A stretch of 64,000 nt of DNA from Albifimbria verrucaria (taxonomy: Eukaryota > Ascomycota > Sordariomycetes > Hypocreales > Stachybotryaceae), in NCBI GenBank assembly GCA_020081605.1, contig JAHREC010000018.1, positions 2,790,001 through 2,854,000 of the forward strand. The letters are read 5' to 3'. Within the stretch, counting starts at the first letter, position 1; each line of letters starts with the position of its first letter. Shown here in pieces: positions 12,537 through 25,146 of the stretch. The notes below the pieces were generated by a model. The model ran no database searches, was not told where the DNA came from, and saw only the letters and a list, made by a program, of their open reading frames with translations. A program made the translations under genes and the position numbers.

Positions 12537-15500
12537 AACAGAGCGGGCGGTGGGGAAGACCGTCTGGTGAAAGGCTGGCTGCGTAAGCTGATTCGACGGC
12601 TGCATGTGACGGCACGCTGGCTCGTGCATCTTGGTGCATGGATGTGCAGCAACGCACATCAAGCCGCAGGGGCCGCGGGACCAACCGATTGCTAGCGCCT
12701 ACAATCGCCAGGACAGGGCCCTCGGGTGAGAGGGCGGTTATCGATCAAGATTGGCTGGCTGTGCATGATTGTCCAGCAGGGGCATCCCGTGCAAGGGCCA
12801 ATAACCTCTCCGAGATGCATCGTGGGGCCACCCATGTCCATGCCATCCTTGCAGTCCCTTCCCCTGCTTGAAGCTTTTCCGGACTTCACTCACCTCTTGT
12901 TTTTCCGTGGTCACTTGTCCACCTCGTGTCTTACCTGTCCTTGCTCGCCCAGGTACTTGCTCTCCCGCTGCCTTGCCCACACAACTCCCAAGTACTTCCC
13001 CAGGCCTGTCCGCCTCTCCATCGTGATCTGGGCACTTGTTCACGTACCGCTTGGCTGGCTTACACCCACCTAGGTACTTACCTACCTGTCCGTAAAGAGT
13101 GACTGCTGCCTGAGGCTTCCGCAGTGTCTCGATGAACCAACATCTGTGCCGTTGCTTTGCTTACAACCAACACATTTAGTCCCACGCCTTGTTCGAGTCC
13201 TGGGCTAATTTTGGTCTCAAGCCACTCGGCCGGGCGCCTAAGGACCAAGAGCGAGACACTCGTGGCCCGTTATCACCAGATGACGTACGCTGGTTGCACC
13301 TTGTTGACCTCTTATCTGGCCTGCTCGGCGCTAAAAGCGAGGCAAGCAGCGCTTAAGATAAGCCTGCCGTTGAACGTGCCGCTCTAAATTTAGTCTCAAT
13401 ACTTCTGGGTGAGAAGGTAAATTATTACGCTTTCGACCAAATATTGGAATTTCGAGTGGGCTAATTCTGGACTCGGTCAAACGTCCATCCATCACATTGC
13501 TGTCACCCAGGATGGCAGAATCTGTGCGCCCACGCAGCAACCATCCCCGTCCATGACGATCCCAATGCCGGAAGTCATGGCGTCGTTTACCATGCCGAAT
13601 TCCTTCCGCACGCAAGCCAGGCCCTAGGATCATTAATCCTCCGCCCTTTATCCCCATATCGATAATTGCCCTACATCGTCTCCATCACCAGTATGTCCCA
13701 ACGCCATCGCTTGCTCGTCCCCGGTCCACCCGCCGTAAGGCCAGCCATGCTCAACTGCCCAGGGTTCGCACACTTGACTCAGCAGGATTCTCGAACGGAT
13801 CACGCGAAATTTTCTTCCAGTGTCCTACGTGCTGCACACTAACTCCAGCATGGCTCCATACCTACTCTGTACGACGTGCCACACCTTCACCGCAAAGGCG
13901 ATTGATCATATCTGAGAGAGAGAAATGTGTGTATGCTGTGCTACATTGAGGAGGTGCTCGACGGCACAATAAATCTCTGCTTCCGAGCCAGCCCCTTCTT
14001 TTGTTCACCTTGCATTTATCATTTATGCTCAAATTTGAGAAGAGGTTAGCACTATATTGTGGCTCCAGCCAGCATGGTTGCCTCCATGATGTACTTGATT
14101 GCGATCACCGCGCCGCTTCAAGATCGCTTCTTGCAATCTCATCAGGTCCTTCCTACAGGTTCCCGCTTCCCGACGACGGTAAAGCAGCAAGGCTTCACCC
14201 AGCAGTATCGCCCCAAGCGAAATGAAACTACGACCCAACTAGAGCATATCACAAGAAGTGAGCATGAATCGAGTGTCGGGCATGAATGTGATTCGTAAGG
14301 TTGTTGCTATCGTGATTAATTAAAACTCAGAACCTTGCCTGGGTAGCGTTCGTGATTGTGGCTTTAGTGAGAGCAAGCACCAGGATGCTCCGGAAGGGCT
14401 GCCAATATACAAGGTTGCCGGGGCCACGGAAGAGATGCAGCGCGGCCTGCTTGCATATGCCATGAGCTATCCAATGCAACCGTCTGTCCCGCACCGGATG
14501 GGTACCTTTGAGTATGGTGCATCGTTGTGGCGCACTTGGGCGTCGTGCAATGAGCTCATCCGGCTAGACTTTTGCACAATCTGCCCAGCTCGCCTTATTG
14601 CTTATTCCGTGTTCTTCCACCAGCCATTGACTCCTCACACGCAATCTAACAGACTCGGTGATGGCGAACAGGGGCCTGGTGTGCTGGGGAAGCCGAACGG
14701 GATTTACCACTAGGCATTTTTCTTGCAGGTGATAAGGCTATTGGCTGGCTCTCCTCGCAGACCTGTTTGTTAGTTCAATTGACTCGGAGCCGTTCAAGGC
14801 AGAGGGCGGCGGGGATTCGCTGAAGAAAATGGGTGGTGTGCTTTGTGTACAGGGTCTAGATGCTGAATGGGTCAGGGGTCATGGGACGGTTACATCGCGC
14901 ACTGTGACGGGATGGGGATAGCTCTTCAGCACAAGGATTCAACGACGATCCTGCTGCCGAATTTCTGCTGAGGTTGAGACCCTGGTGACCGTAGGAGCTT
15001 TTTCGCTTCCTTTGACAAGCCGGGCTTCGTTCGGATAGACGGGTACGGTCGGTCGATCTACCCACTGATTGTGCATCCATGTCAGCCGGACAGATTGCTT
15101 TTTCTGATAGTCCCGACCTTGACCGTTGGGGGAATCCAGAGGTGAGACATTTCAAATGTGAACCTGTTCTTCCAATGCATGCATGTTGGCACTGATTGTG
15201 AGCCGTGTTGACTTTTCATGTGAATGATAAGTGACTGTCGAATCATCCGAAGACGTCTAATGCGACCTCGACTGCTGATATCTCCGAGGTAAAATGCAAA
15301 GCATCTTGCCTCGAGCAAGGACACTGCAGGCGCAAAGTGGGAACGTAGCATTGGTTTGGTAGCACCCCGAGTCCAAGTCTCTCTCGCCTTTCTCGCTTTT
15401 GACGCATTGTTTATGGAGCAAGAGATCCAGGGCTGGGCAGGGGACTGGGCAACGAGCAGGGGTCGTGGGAAAGATGTGGCCCGTGGCACGATGCTGCTAC

Positions 15501-16469
15501 CCCGCAGCATTGCGATTGATGGATAACTGGCCAATTGTCATTGCCAGAGAGGATGGGATGCAGCGATTGGGCATTGGATAAATTGCTCTTCATACCAAGA
15601 TCGATAGCATCGATTGTGATACGGCCTATCTCGTGGACGGGTCGTGAATGGGCTGATTAATGAGCATGAGAATCAATTTTAATCCGAGCACGATGCCATG
15701 GCGGCCCAATCAGCCGACGAGATATGTAGCCATTGCAGACAGAGAATGGCATCTCGGTATCGCCGCGCACTGTCTGTCGCGAAAGCACAGTGTAAGCCGT
15801 TTGGTGCTATGGCCACACCCTACAAGCAAGGACAATTCCCACATCCTCTTTGATGGGGATTCGGACGAACATGCCATGCCCGTTGCTGTTTCCGTTGCCT
15901 CTCTCTTGGACAATAGCATTGTTCACCAAGACATGCGTGCGGTCAATCTCCGCTGAATGTCAGCGATCGCTGATCCCAGGCGTGCAGGACGCAAATCGGC
16001 CTGCGGTTCCAAGCTTCGCGACGGGTCCTCGCGACGTCGACTGCTCAATCCTACCACGATAAAGATAAAGCATACAACTCACCAACAGTGGCTTGCCTGC
16101 ACGGGGACCATTCGCTCAGTTGTGGAATTGCGGAACGGGGCTGGCCTTTTGGTTAGCACGCTTTGGCGTTTGCGCTAGAGATGGTCTTCCTCGCCTTATA
16201 CATGTTAAGCATACCTTGACCGATTGAGGCAACGTGCTGTGGCTCCCCGTCCCCACCAAGTTGCCCAAGGAGCTCCGAGTCAGCAACCCGGCCCGGAACG
16301 ATTGTCCTGTCTTGTATGTCCTAGACAAACCCCTCACGATGTCCAGCTGCCCAGCTCGGAAGTTGAGCTCTTGGTTCGTGAAAGAGCTCGCATGGGGGCA
16401 CGCAGAGCCGGAGGCGGGGTAAAAGCGAGGAAAGCTCTTTCGCATATGCACGTGCCCTTGCCTCGCTTT

Positions 16470-16505
16470 TGCCTTGCCTTGCCTTGCCTTGCCTTGCCTT
16501 ACCCT
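16470..16505. repeat. (CCTTG)n microsatellite
   Basis: About six tandem CCTTG units. Isolated copies (GCCCTGCCTTGCC) recur near 16600. Confidence 0.9.
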
Positions 16506-16536
16506 ACCTGGAGCTTAGGTAGTCCTAGTCGCTACA

Positions 16537-16658
16537 TACCCACCTACCTACCTACCTCCTACTAAGATAGCTTGCCCTACCTACTACATCTTGTTCTGTG
16601 CCCTGCCTTGCCTCACAGGCTAGGCCTGCCTGTATGTATGTGGGTAGGTAGGTAGGCA
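16537..16658. repeat. Inverted pair of CCTA/TAGG simple-repeat tracts
   Basis: CCTACCTACCTACC at 16543-16556 is matched by GGTAGGTAGGTAGG at about 16643-16656, leaving a spacer of about 85 bp, so a hairpin could form. The arms are simple repeats and the order of the flanks does not fully mirror, so this is probably only microsatellite DNA. Confidence 0.6.
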
Positions 16659-18750
16659 TCTTAGGGCACATCGCATCCTCGCCAAAACTCCATTCGGCTC
16701 CGGTCACCTCTGCTGTCCAGCTCTGAGGGCACACCTCACCTCACGCTAGGGCACACAGAACAAGGATGCATCAAGTAATCTTTGCCCGGGGTATATCGAT
16801 TCCCTCGTCATGTCATGCTGTGGCTCGACACGCCTGTCGTTTGTCCGGCCGACCTTCCTAGCAAGACAAGCTGCTTACCGCACTCGAAGAGTTTAATCAA
16901 GCTTTCGCAAGCTTTGAGTATTGCGTCCTGCATTATCCATGCCTATTCGTCACGATTGACCGCTATCTGGCCGAGCACCGTATGTCATGTGCTTCTGGTC
17001 ACGCAGCGATGCCGGCAGCCGAGACTTTGCCTGTGCGCCAACCGAACGGCAAGCTCTGATGATTCAAAGTAGCGGTCATGAAAAGCAGGAACCACATCCC
17101 GGTGCTTCTGTGTCTTTGCATCACCAAAACTACGAGTGCCACGGTGGCTCGCTCCATCACGGCAACACCCGTGGGCTGACCGTGTCCACTCAGGCCCGCG
17201 TTGCGAAGTCGTTCGCGCACGTTGGCGAGCTAGTCACGAGGACCATCATCTGAACCTGTCTTCGTGGATCTTACATGATCTCCAACGTTTGCCAAATCCG
17301 GCAAGCTCCTTAGCAGAACGAGGGTCTCGGGAGCTAACTGAAGTCAGTTTGCGGTCCATTCACACTTTGTGGGGCTCCCGCTTTCACGGACTGGAGCCAC
17401 CACCGTGAACTGAAGAGTCATCGCCATGCAGTAGAAGCGAGGTGGAACAAATGGTTCGAATGAGGTGGCCGGGCCGTACGTAGTTGGGCGGACGAGCCGA
17501 CTGACCGACTCGCCAGCGAAGAATGCGCCCATAACGTGGCCTTGACAACGTGACTAGTCTTCCCTTCAAGCCTTGGTTCATACTTTAGCGTAGGCGTGGC
17601 GCATTGCGCTTGTAACGGTTGTGTCTCACGCCCCTCGAGAGGAAGCATCAAGATATGTATGTCAAGCTCATGGGGCTTGATACCGGCTCATGTACGGTTC
17701 TCCTGCAAAGAAGCTTTCATCGCGGATGGTGTTGCCACGGAAACTTCCAGCTCAACCTACAGCTGAACCTGTCGCTACGACGTCGCAGCAGAGAAGAGCC
17801 GGCTCGAGGAACACTTTACCGGCAGCTCCTTACCCAACTAAGAAGAGTCGGTCGCAGCTCATCCTTCGTCAACCCCCAGCTTTGCCGTGGTGGCCCGTGA
17901 GACCCATGCGCCTGCACCGTTCTGCCGACTTGGCCCTCCAGCCACTCACAAGCTCAGAAAGTTGATCACGGCGCTTAACTGACTCCCATTGCTAAATTTG
18001 GCGAGGGTTTTACCTGTCTCTCATGACCTCGGCGAATAGCATCGAGGGCCGCTACTCGACACCCTCGTCCCCTTGAAGCATTTCGAGCCTATCAGGGGCC
18101 CTAGATGGCCTGGTCACTGCACATGCGGCCGGATAAGCCAATGGCCCATGTCCTTTTCGCGCCACGGAATGGCTGGCTAGGCCCAAGTGGCACCAACGGG
18201 CATCAAGCTGCACGCCTGTCTGCATCTTGCATTGCAGTGTGTTCTCCTGTACCTCGGTGGTTGAACCTTGGTCTCTAGCCCCCCTCCCTCGACCGCTCAT
18301 GCTGATGTGCTGCTATAGCACACCCTAATGCGTCTTTTGCTAGGATTCTGCTGGGATTCTTGGGTGATCTGTGTCCTCTATTCTTGGGAAAGGCCTGTGG
18401 TCCCCGCGCAACCCGCGCACCTGCTTGTGCTGGTCACATCTTATCACATCCGTCCCAACCAACACTAAGATGCACATTTGCAGTACATAACTTACACTAT
18501 CTGCCCTCCCATCCTCCGATACACCCTCTCCCGCCCTTTTGCGACCTGCGTGCTGTGCCCTCGTCCTGGCGAGTTTTGTTTTGTTTGTGTCTACATTTCC
18601 TTGTCTCACGGCAAACCACAAATCCAAGCATTTTCAACCTAGAAAACGTGCCGGCAACGGCTCCGTCTCCATCCAGTGCCAGTTTCGTGATCCATACCAT
18701 ATACTACATCGTCTTGTCACATGGTACATGGTTGCAGTGTGTCCGTCAAT

Positions 18751-21314
18751 ATGGTAAGTAAGCGCCAAACCCACGTGTGTAATTATCATCTAATCTCATC
18801 ATGCAGGAGCACGCATACTATGAGGCCGGCAGACGCCGGACCTTTCAGGAAATGCGCCAGAAACAAACGTATCGCGACAACTTCTTCAACGTAAGGCAGG
18901 ATAAGCAGGGATATCGCCCGACATCAGTAGCTACCGAGTTTGTTGATACAGACTGGGACGAGGACGACATTATCAGCGAGCCCGAGGATAACTCGCCGCG
19001 AGTCAGCTTGCAATCCGTGAGTTCAAATGATTATGCACCATCTCACCAGTGGCGGATCAACTAACACCCCATCACACCTAGTCTGGGCAACCAAGTTTCA
19101 CAACAGTGTCCTCGTACGACGAAGTCCAAACACCCAGGTCAAGTAGAAGTCGCGATGCATTCTTCGAGTTCACTTCCAAGCCGGTCGAAGGACCACGGGG
19201 TCCTCACCTATTCCGCCTTTCGGCTGATTCGTCAATGCACGAAGATCTGATATTGACCCTTTCACCCATTACACCAAAAGTCTCAAGAGGATTTGTAGAT
19301 CTGCGGGCTCAGACCCAAACCCCACGTCGGAGTAGTCCATTTGAGTTCTCCCGCGAGGAACTCGATGCTTCAAAACTTGCATCATGGACGCCGGAGATGG
19401 TTGCACAATCTATGCTCAATGCTGGCATCGAGCTATCGATTGCGGAGCGGTTTATTGAAAACGACATTAACGGCCCAATTCTTATCACACTCAAGTTCGA
19501 GGACCTGAGAGAATTGGATATCCAATCCTTTGGTATCCGAACCAAGGTCTGGCATCAGATTCAAGCCCTACGAGACAGCCGACCCGCGTCCCCTCGGCCA
19601 TCCACGCCAATTGAGGATGCGCCAAGCCGAGAAGCACGGAGAGACACGAAGCAAAAGGACGAGCCGGAACTCAAGCGCGGCCAGGGCAGCAGGAGGAGGC
19701 AGCGGCGAAAGACACCTGTCACAGACACCATCTTGCCTGGGGAGTCTGTGTCAATTATTGGTATTGAGCAGGTCATTCCCAAACCACACTCTTGCTCTAA
19801 AGGCGAGAACTGTTCCAAGTGGAGGAAGCAGCAACGAACTCTGGAACAGTTCCGCAAGGCAAATCCGCACGTCGACATGTCGGCGGGTGGAACCGTCATG
19901 ATTCTTGGTGACGCGGGTAATCCCGAAACCGCGCGGGCTATTGACCCCAACCAAGTGCTGAGGCCTATCTCGGATGCCGTCCCTCGGTTGTTGCATCGTC
20001 TGATATCCTCGGACCTGGAGAACTGCCTCCACTGCAATATCTTCAAGAGGCTACCCTTCGCGGTGTTCAGTCGCGAGACCCTCAGGATAACGTGCGACAG
20101 TTTCTGGTTTTCCAAACCCAGAACAATGCCAATGAAGTTCCCCTACGCCACCCTTCCAGATTCCCACCTCACCACAATCTCCGCACCATGGTCTCCGTCG
20201 CTTGCCCAAGCTCTCCATCCCCGAGACTCCCAATTGCCTAGGCGTACTCTATCCAGGGCGTCAACTCTCCCGCAGACAGCCAGGGAGCAACAGCAGCAGC
20301 AAATGGAGCAACAGTTCCAAGAGCAGCATGATTTCGTCCCTCATGTCATGGAGAAGGTTGATCCACGATCACCAGACTTGGAGACTCCCAGAAACCCCTT
20401 TAGGTTTGGAACTCCTTTCTCAGAGATGGACGTTCCAGTTACCGCAGTTAACATGGGACCCATCTCCCGCAATGTCTCTCAGTCTGTGCCTCCAGAGATG
20501 AGTTACCGTTCCAATGGTCCGGTCAGTGTACCTCTGCGCTCTCAATCGAGGGCTTCAGGCCGCAGGCCCTCTTTCCCCGTTCTCCCTGCTTTGGATGAGA
20601 ACAGGCCTATCCGGGAATTAGCCAGCCTCAGTCTCCAGAGAGGATGTCCCCAAGGACGTCTATTCGGCCCCAGCAGCCTATGCAAGCACCGCCCCGTGTC
20701 AATTATCCTTGGTCTCCCATTGAGCGCACCCAGCCTGAGCAAGCCCTACCTCCGGCTGCTGTTCCAGTTGAGGAGAGGCATCTAACTCGTCTACCGTCTC
20801 GGTTGCAAGCTCCAACGGTATCACACATCAGGGTCCCATGAAGAAGCGCAAGACCCGTCTACTCCGTCACGAGTGGCATGATGGCTACTTCACCCTCAAG
20901 GGCACCCGCCTTAACATGCACAAGGATGCACAGAAATTAGACCGCACCCTTGAGTATGTCGACATTGACGACTACGCAATTGCGTGCTCGAGCGCTGCGT
21001 CGACCTCCAAACTTAGCGCAGCCTTCAAGGCTGTCCACATCTCTCACAACCGTGAGAAGAGCGACCCTGTTGGTGCTTTCAGCTTTCAACTCATTCCTCA
21101 GGGCAAAGATGGTGCTCGTTTGCGCAAGCGTGACAGCTCCATCCACTCCAGTGGCGTTCCTGTTGAGGGAGTGAACGGCACTGGCAAGACCCATCACTTT
21201 GCCGTCAAGAGCCGAGATGACCGCATCGACTGGATGCGGGAGTTGATGCTCGCCAAGGCCCTTAGACAGAAGGGAGAAGGGTTTGAGGTCAGTGTTAATG
21301 GTAGCATGATTTGA
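18751..21314 (+). CDS. SAM and PH domain protein
   Basis: Exons are 18751..18753 (the ATG alone), 18807..19016 and 19082..21314. Both introns are canonical (53 bp GTAAGT..TGCAG; 65 bp GTGAGT..CCTAG with CTAAC). The N-terminus (EHAYYEAGRRRTFQEMRQKQ) is charged. A SAM domain follows at about 19370-19580 (LASWTPEMVAQSMLNAG through VWHQIQALRDS), then a long Ser/Pro/Arg- and Gln-rich region (QQQQQ at about 20293). A C-terminal PH domain covers 20838-21280, starting MKKRKTRLLRHEWHDGYFTL and ending in a helix (DRIDWMRELMLAKAL). SAM-PH proteins act as cortical adaptors linking signalling to phosphoinositide membranes. Unlike yeast Boi1/2, no SH3 domain is seen. About five single-base losses (near 19983, two in 20160-20250, near 20625, near 20825) explain the frame changes; correcting them gives about 816 residues. 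Confidence 0.85.
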
Positions 21315-22132
21315 GCATTTTTCCTTGGTTGCATTCACTTTTTTTGGTTCATCTTCGAGTGCCAGCTTCATCGGCTGGTTGCACATCGCGTCACGACTCA
21401 CTCGTTATGGTTATGAGACGATGCTTGTATCTGCCTTTTCTTCTTTTCATCTTGGTTATGGCATGGCGAAGGATAACGGTACCAAAGAAAAGTTCGGTCC
21501 TCTGGACCTGACGGACATGGACTCGCGTCTGATATATACCACACTCCTTTATAGGAAGGACTGAATACCTCTTTACTTTAGTTTTCTAGGTTAGCATAGC
21601 AATAAAGTGATTTGATTAAGCCAGTGTCTTTTTGTGGTGTTCTAATATCGTGAAATGCTGTTTACTCGTGTTTTCTGTTGGAAGGTTGTGATGTTCTGGT
21701 GTGTTGTTACATGACTGAGATAAGAGTATCAAGATATACACAGTTGAAGACGAAGCGTCCAAATTGAATAGACACCACGTACCTTGCGAAAACACGCACC
21801 CTATAATATTCCACAAGCAAACAACAGAAAATTACATTTATATCCCATCTCAAAATATTCATATTCAATGCATGAGTTTAGAAATGTTCAGATGTTGTGT
21901 AAGTAGAAGTCTGAATTTAAGCACGTCTAGGGTAGGCGAACCCGCCTCAACTCGTGCTAGCCTATGTTACAGTACAATTCTCGCTTTATACATGCAGAGA
22001 GTACATTATCTTACAATGTCACTGCAGCCTGTCTCTTTTTCTCCCCTCCCGAGTTCAGCTATCGAACCCGGCCGCATCGTCGACTCAGGACTTTCGTTGC
22101 CTTGCACAACGGGACACCTTGGGCGTTCTCGC
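21315..22132. other. Intergenic region between converging genes
   Basis: It holds the 3' ends of the SAM-PH gene (plus) and the mitoribosomal gene (minus). The middle is AT-rich with only short chance ORFs; nothing else was seen. Confidence 0.6.
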
Positions 22133-23140
22133 TCACGAGGACTTGAAGGTCGGTCGCAGGACGCCCGACTTGTTGGCAACCTTCTCCCAGTCAATCAGAT
22201 CCCACCAGGCCTCGGCGTAGGCCATTTTGCCGCCGTTGCCGCCAGCGCCGACGCCCCAGTCAAGCAGCCAGGCGTGCTCCCAGGTGTTGAGGCACAGAAG
22301 GGCTCGAGCTCGATACCACCGGGAGGGAGGTTCTGGGCCCTGCCGGAGCCGCTGAGGCCCTGGTTCTTGAAGTAGCGGCTGGCGGTGCCGCGGAGCCGAG
22401 GGTGTTCATGTCGTTGGTCTGGGCGCGCCAGTGGGCGCCGGGGTAGGGCGAGCCGGCGAGGTAGGTGGTCAGCAGGCGGTAGTCAGCGGCGCCGGCCTTG
22501 ACGAGCCAGACGAAGCCCGGGCCGAACATGGAGGAGGCGGTGATGATGAACTCGCGGCGGAGGGTCTCAATGGAGGAGAAGGAGGCGGAGAGCTCCTGGC
22601 GCAGGGCGTCGGGCATTGGGGTGCCGCTCGGGAGATGCCCTGGAAGAAGAAGTGGTTGTTGTGGGCCATGGAGGCGTAGTTGAAGATGGGGGCCTGGCTG
22701 GGCTCGCGAGCCGTCATGAGGGCAATCGTCTTGGTGTCCTTGTCTTCGAGCTCGGTACCTGGAGGAAGGAGAGGCATGTTAGCAACGGAGGAACATTTTT
22801 GACGACGCAATTGCGTAGAGCAGATTCTCCATCCCGGGGTGGTGTGCATGGAGCGCATCAAGCAAAGATTGCGACGACAGTCTGCAAATGCTCGCAGACG
22901 AGCAGAAAACGTACCGGCCGTCAGAGCATTGAGCTTCTCAACCATCAAGGCCATGTACTCGGACCAGGCCAGCGAAAAGCCAGCCGGGCTCATGAGGTTC
23001 GGGACGCCCTGGGAGTAGTCGTGGGGCAGCGCGGGAACGTGATGGATGTGTCTGCGGGCGTTGACGGAGGCGCGCAGGCCCAGGCCGAGCCCAAGGGCAC
23101 GGCTGCTGGTGCGCGGTATGCTCAATGCCGTACGAAGCAT
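22133..23140 (-). CDS. Superoxide-dismutase-like mitochondrial ribosomal protein (mS42/mS43 type)
   Basis: Exon 1 is 22915..23140, the intron 22759..22914 (156 bp, GTACGT..CCAG) and exon 2 22133..22758. The N-terminus is Arg/Ser-rich with no acidic residue ([19 protein letters not shown]), fitting mitochondrial import. The Fe/Mn-SOD fold shows in [13 protein letters not shown], in [11 protein letters not shown] (SOD: HYNHSLFW) and in [16 protein letters not shown] (SOD: DVWEHAYYLDY). The first SOD histidine ligand is not seen, and the Asp ligand before WEHA is Asn, so metal catalysis is probably lost. This is typical of the yeast Rsm26/Mrp1 pair in the small mitoribosomal subunit. Three missing bases (in C and G runs near 22636 and 22392, and near 22290) break the frame; corrected, the protein is about 284 residues. 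Which of the two paralogues it is, I cannot say. Confidence 0.85.
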
Positions 23141-23995
23141 GTTTGCGGCTGTGGTTTTTGTTTGACGGGGAGGAGGGTTCCGGCTTTCCCCTTCGATTCT
23201 GGGCTGGAGAGATGGACGACGGGGCCTGGGAGCTTGAACTTTTACGACCAGGGTCTCTAGTGCGCGGTGTGTCGCCTGACAAGTGAGGCTGGTGTTTACT
23301 GTAGGGTAGGCTAAGGGGCTGTAGCTCCCGTCAGCCACGTACAGTAGTAGGTAATCTCGTAGTACATAGTAGCTTACCTAAAGCCCGCCAGCAAGCAAAA
23401 CGCGGAGAGACGTTTGACCGATGCGCGCCTACTTGTACGTAAAAACTACCATAGCACCAGCCTACCTTACCCAGGATGAAGGCCAAAGTACCTGTAAAGA
23501 GCAGCCAAGCCAAGCACGGCACGTTTTAGCCTCTCCTCGTCCCCTGGTTGGGGCCTAGCGCTCAGTTCTCTCGCCCCCAAAGGACCAAGGACCACCACCT
23601 GAGGCACCGCCACGGCACCACGGGGGCCACTACCCACGATGCGACATCACCAGCGTCACCTGCTACTGTACTAAAAGCAGGGGACTCGAAAAACCGACTC
23701 TGTGTTTTCTCCTTCCCTTCTCCCGTCTCGCGCTTATTATACAAACTTCTTGTTTCTTCGTCGCTGGCCCGTTCCGTTCTTGAGCTGTCCTTGTCTCTTT
23801 TGTAGCTTGACTGGCCGCTACAGGCAGCTGGTGCATTCTTGGCTGTGCCTTCTCTCGCCCTCCCCGAGCGTGTCCACCGTCCAGCCTCTTCCTTCTCTCC
23901 ACGTTCGAAAACACCGTTTCTTTTGCTCGTTTCGAAACCCCTTCCGACTCTCCTCCGCAAACTACGCCTGAGCCTCCCGCGCCGACTCCTTCAAT
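23141..23995. other. Divergent promoter region
   Basis: It lies between the minus-strand mitoribosomal gene and the plus-strand vacuolar membrane protein gene. CT-rich tracts at 23700-23960 precede the plus-strand start. The ORFs here are Ser/Pro-rich or Arg/Glu-rich shadows of these tracts. Confidence 0.6.
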
Positions 23996-25146
23996 ATGCA
24001 GCCTCCGCCAGGCCTCGCGGCCGATGCAGATGCTGCCTTGGTGGCGGCTGTGGCATCGACCATCCAGAACGCCGCCACGGCCACCGCAGCTGCTATCGTG
24101 TCTGCGACCGCCGCCGCCGCCTCAAATATGGCCCCGACCGACGACGACAACCAGGGCGAGTGCCGTCTCATGGGTCCCTTTGCCCTGCTCGTCCAGCTTG
24201 CCCTCGGCGGTCTAGCTATGCTGTCGCTGGTGTACAAGCGCTGGAGGGAGCGCCCTCAGCGGCCCGTCAAGATCTGGTTCTTCGACGTGTCCAAGCAGGT
24301 CTTTGGCTCCGTCCTGGTCCACATTGCCAATATCTTCATGTCCATGTTGACCAGCGGCCGCTTCTCCATCAAGGCCGAGACCGCCCTCCCCACGAGGCTG
24401 ATGGTCCGGTCCGACGACGAGTACAAGCCGAACCCGTGCTCTTTCTACCTCTTGAACCTGGCCATTGATGTAAGTTCTGAAAGAAACATACCAGTTGCAG
24501 CGTCAAAGTCACAATTACTAACGTGCTGCAGACCACTGTCGGTATTCCCATTCTTATCGTTCTGCTCCGCATCATCACCGGCTTGGCTGCATACACCCGC
24601 GTCGGTCAACCCCGAGTCTATCCAATCCGGATACTACGGCAGCCCCGAATGTGTGGTGGTGGCTCAAGCAATCCGTCATCTACTTCCTCGGACTCTTTGG
24701 CATGAAGCTCTGCGTCCTCATCATCTTCCTCATGATCCCTGGGATCGCCCAGGTCGGTGACTGGGCGCTCTCCTGGACCGATGGCAACGAGAAGCTCCAA
24801 ATCGCCTTCGCGATGATGATCTTCCCCTCATCATGAACGCTCTGCAGTACTACATCATCGACTCCTTCATCAAGAAGAAGGAAGCCGAGCACGAGCCAGT
24901 GCCCTCAGAGGACGGTGAAGACACCCGGAGGTTATACGACGACCCCGCCGATGAGGCCGGGTCGGACTCGGATAGTAGCGAGCGTCGCCAACAGCGCATG
25001 AAGCTGCAGAACCGAGTGAGGAGTAGCGTTTCCGAGGAGTACGATCCGGACGTGGATGGTGACGCTGGCACCTTTGTCGGCAGCAGCTCTAGCCAACGGA
25101 ACAAGGCTGGGCAGCGGGTACCCCTGAACTGTTCCCTAAAGAATAA
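23996..25146 (+). CDS. Multi-spanning vacuolar membrane protein, STIMATE/YPL162C family
   Basis: Exon 1 is 23996..24469, the intron 24470..24531 (62 bp, GTAAGT..TGCAG, branch CTAAC), exon 2 24532..25146. After an Ala-rich N-terminus, the family signature starts at GECRLMGPFALLVQLALGG. It continues with LSLVYKRWRERPQRPVKIW, FFDVSKQVFGSVLVHIAN, a helix IPILIVLLRIITGLAAYT, WWLKQSVIYFLGLFGMKL, and FPLIMNALQYYIIDSFIKKK. The tail is acidic and cytosolic (SDSDSSERRQQRMK). The human member STIMATE (TMEM110) sits in the ER and controls ER-plasma-membrane contacts and STIM1; the yeast member is vacuolar. Missing bases occur near 24610 and 24655 and in the C run at 24824. At 25127 a further base missing from CCCC would end the protein as VPPELFPKE at TAA 25146; read literally, the frame runs to 25453. 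Confidence 0.85.

Larger units (their letters stand above)
10367..18750. other. 8.4-kb gene-free stretch upstream of two divergent genes
   Basis: The minus-strand Zn2Cys6 gene and the plus-strand SAM-PH gene diverge from here. I found no ORF that looks like protein: all are short, lack domains, and many are caused by simple repeats. It holds several microsatellites (listed separately) and CT-rich leader-like stretches just before 18751 and just after 10450. Long upstream regions are usual for developmental regulators, so extended regulatory DNA or long leaders are plausible. Unseen ncRNA cannot be excluded. Confidence 0.5.

Noticed and set aside
12187..12684. Several overlapping ORFs on both strands
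   Set aside because: They are produced by TG, GGCT and GGTGTGGATGA repeats.
16537..16658. Hairpin or mobile-element terminal inverted repeat
   Set aside because: The arms are simple CCTA/TAGG microsatellite DNA, and nothing between or beside them looks like an element.
22133..23140. Active mitochondrial superoxide dismutase
   Set aside because: At least two metal ligands are not seen and the sequence fits the mitoribosomal SOD-like family better.
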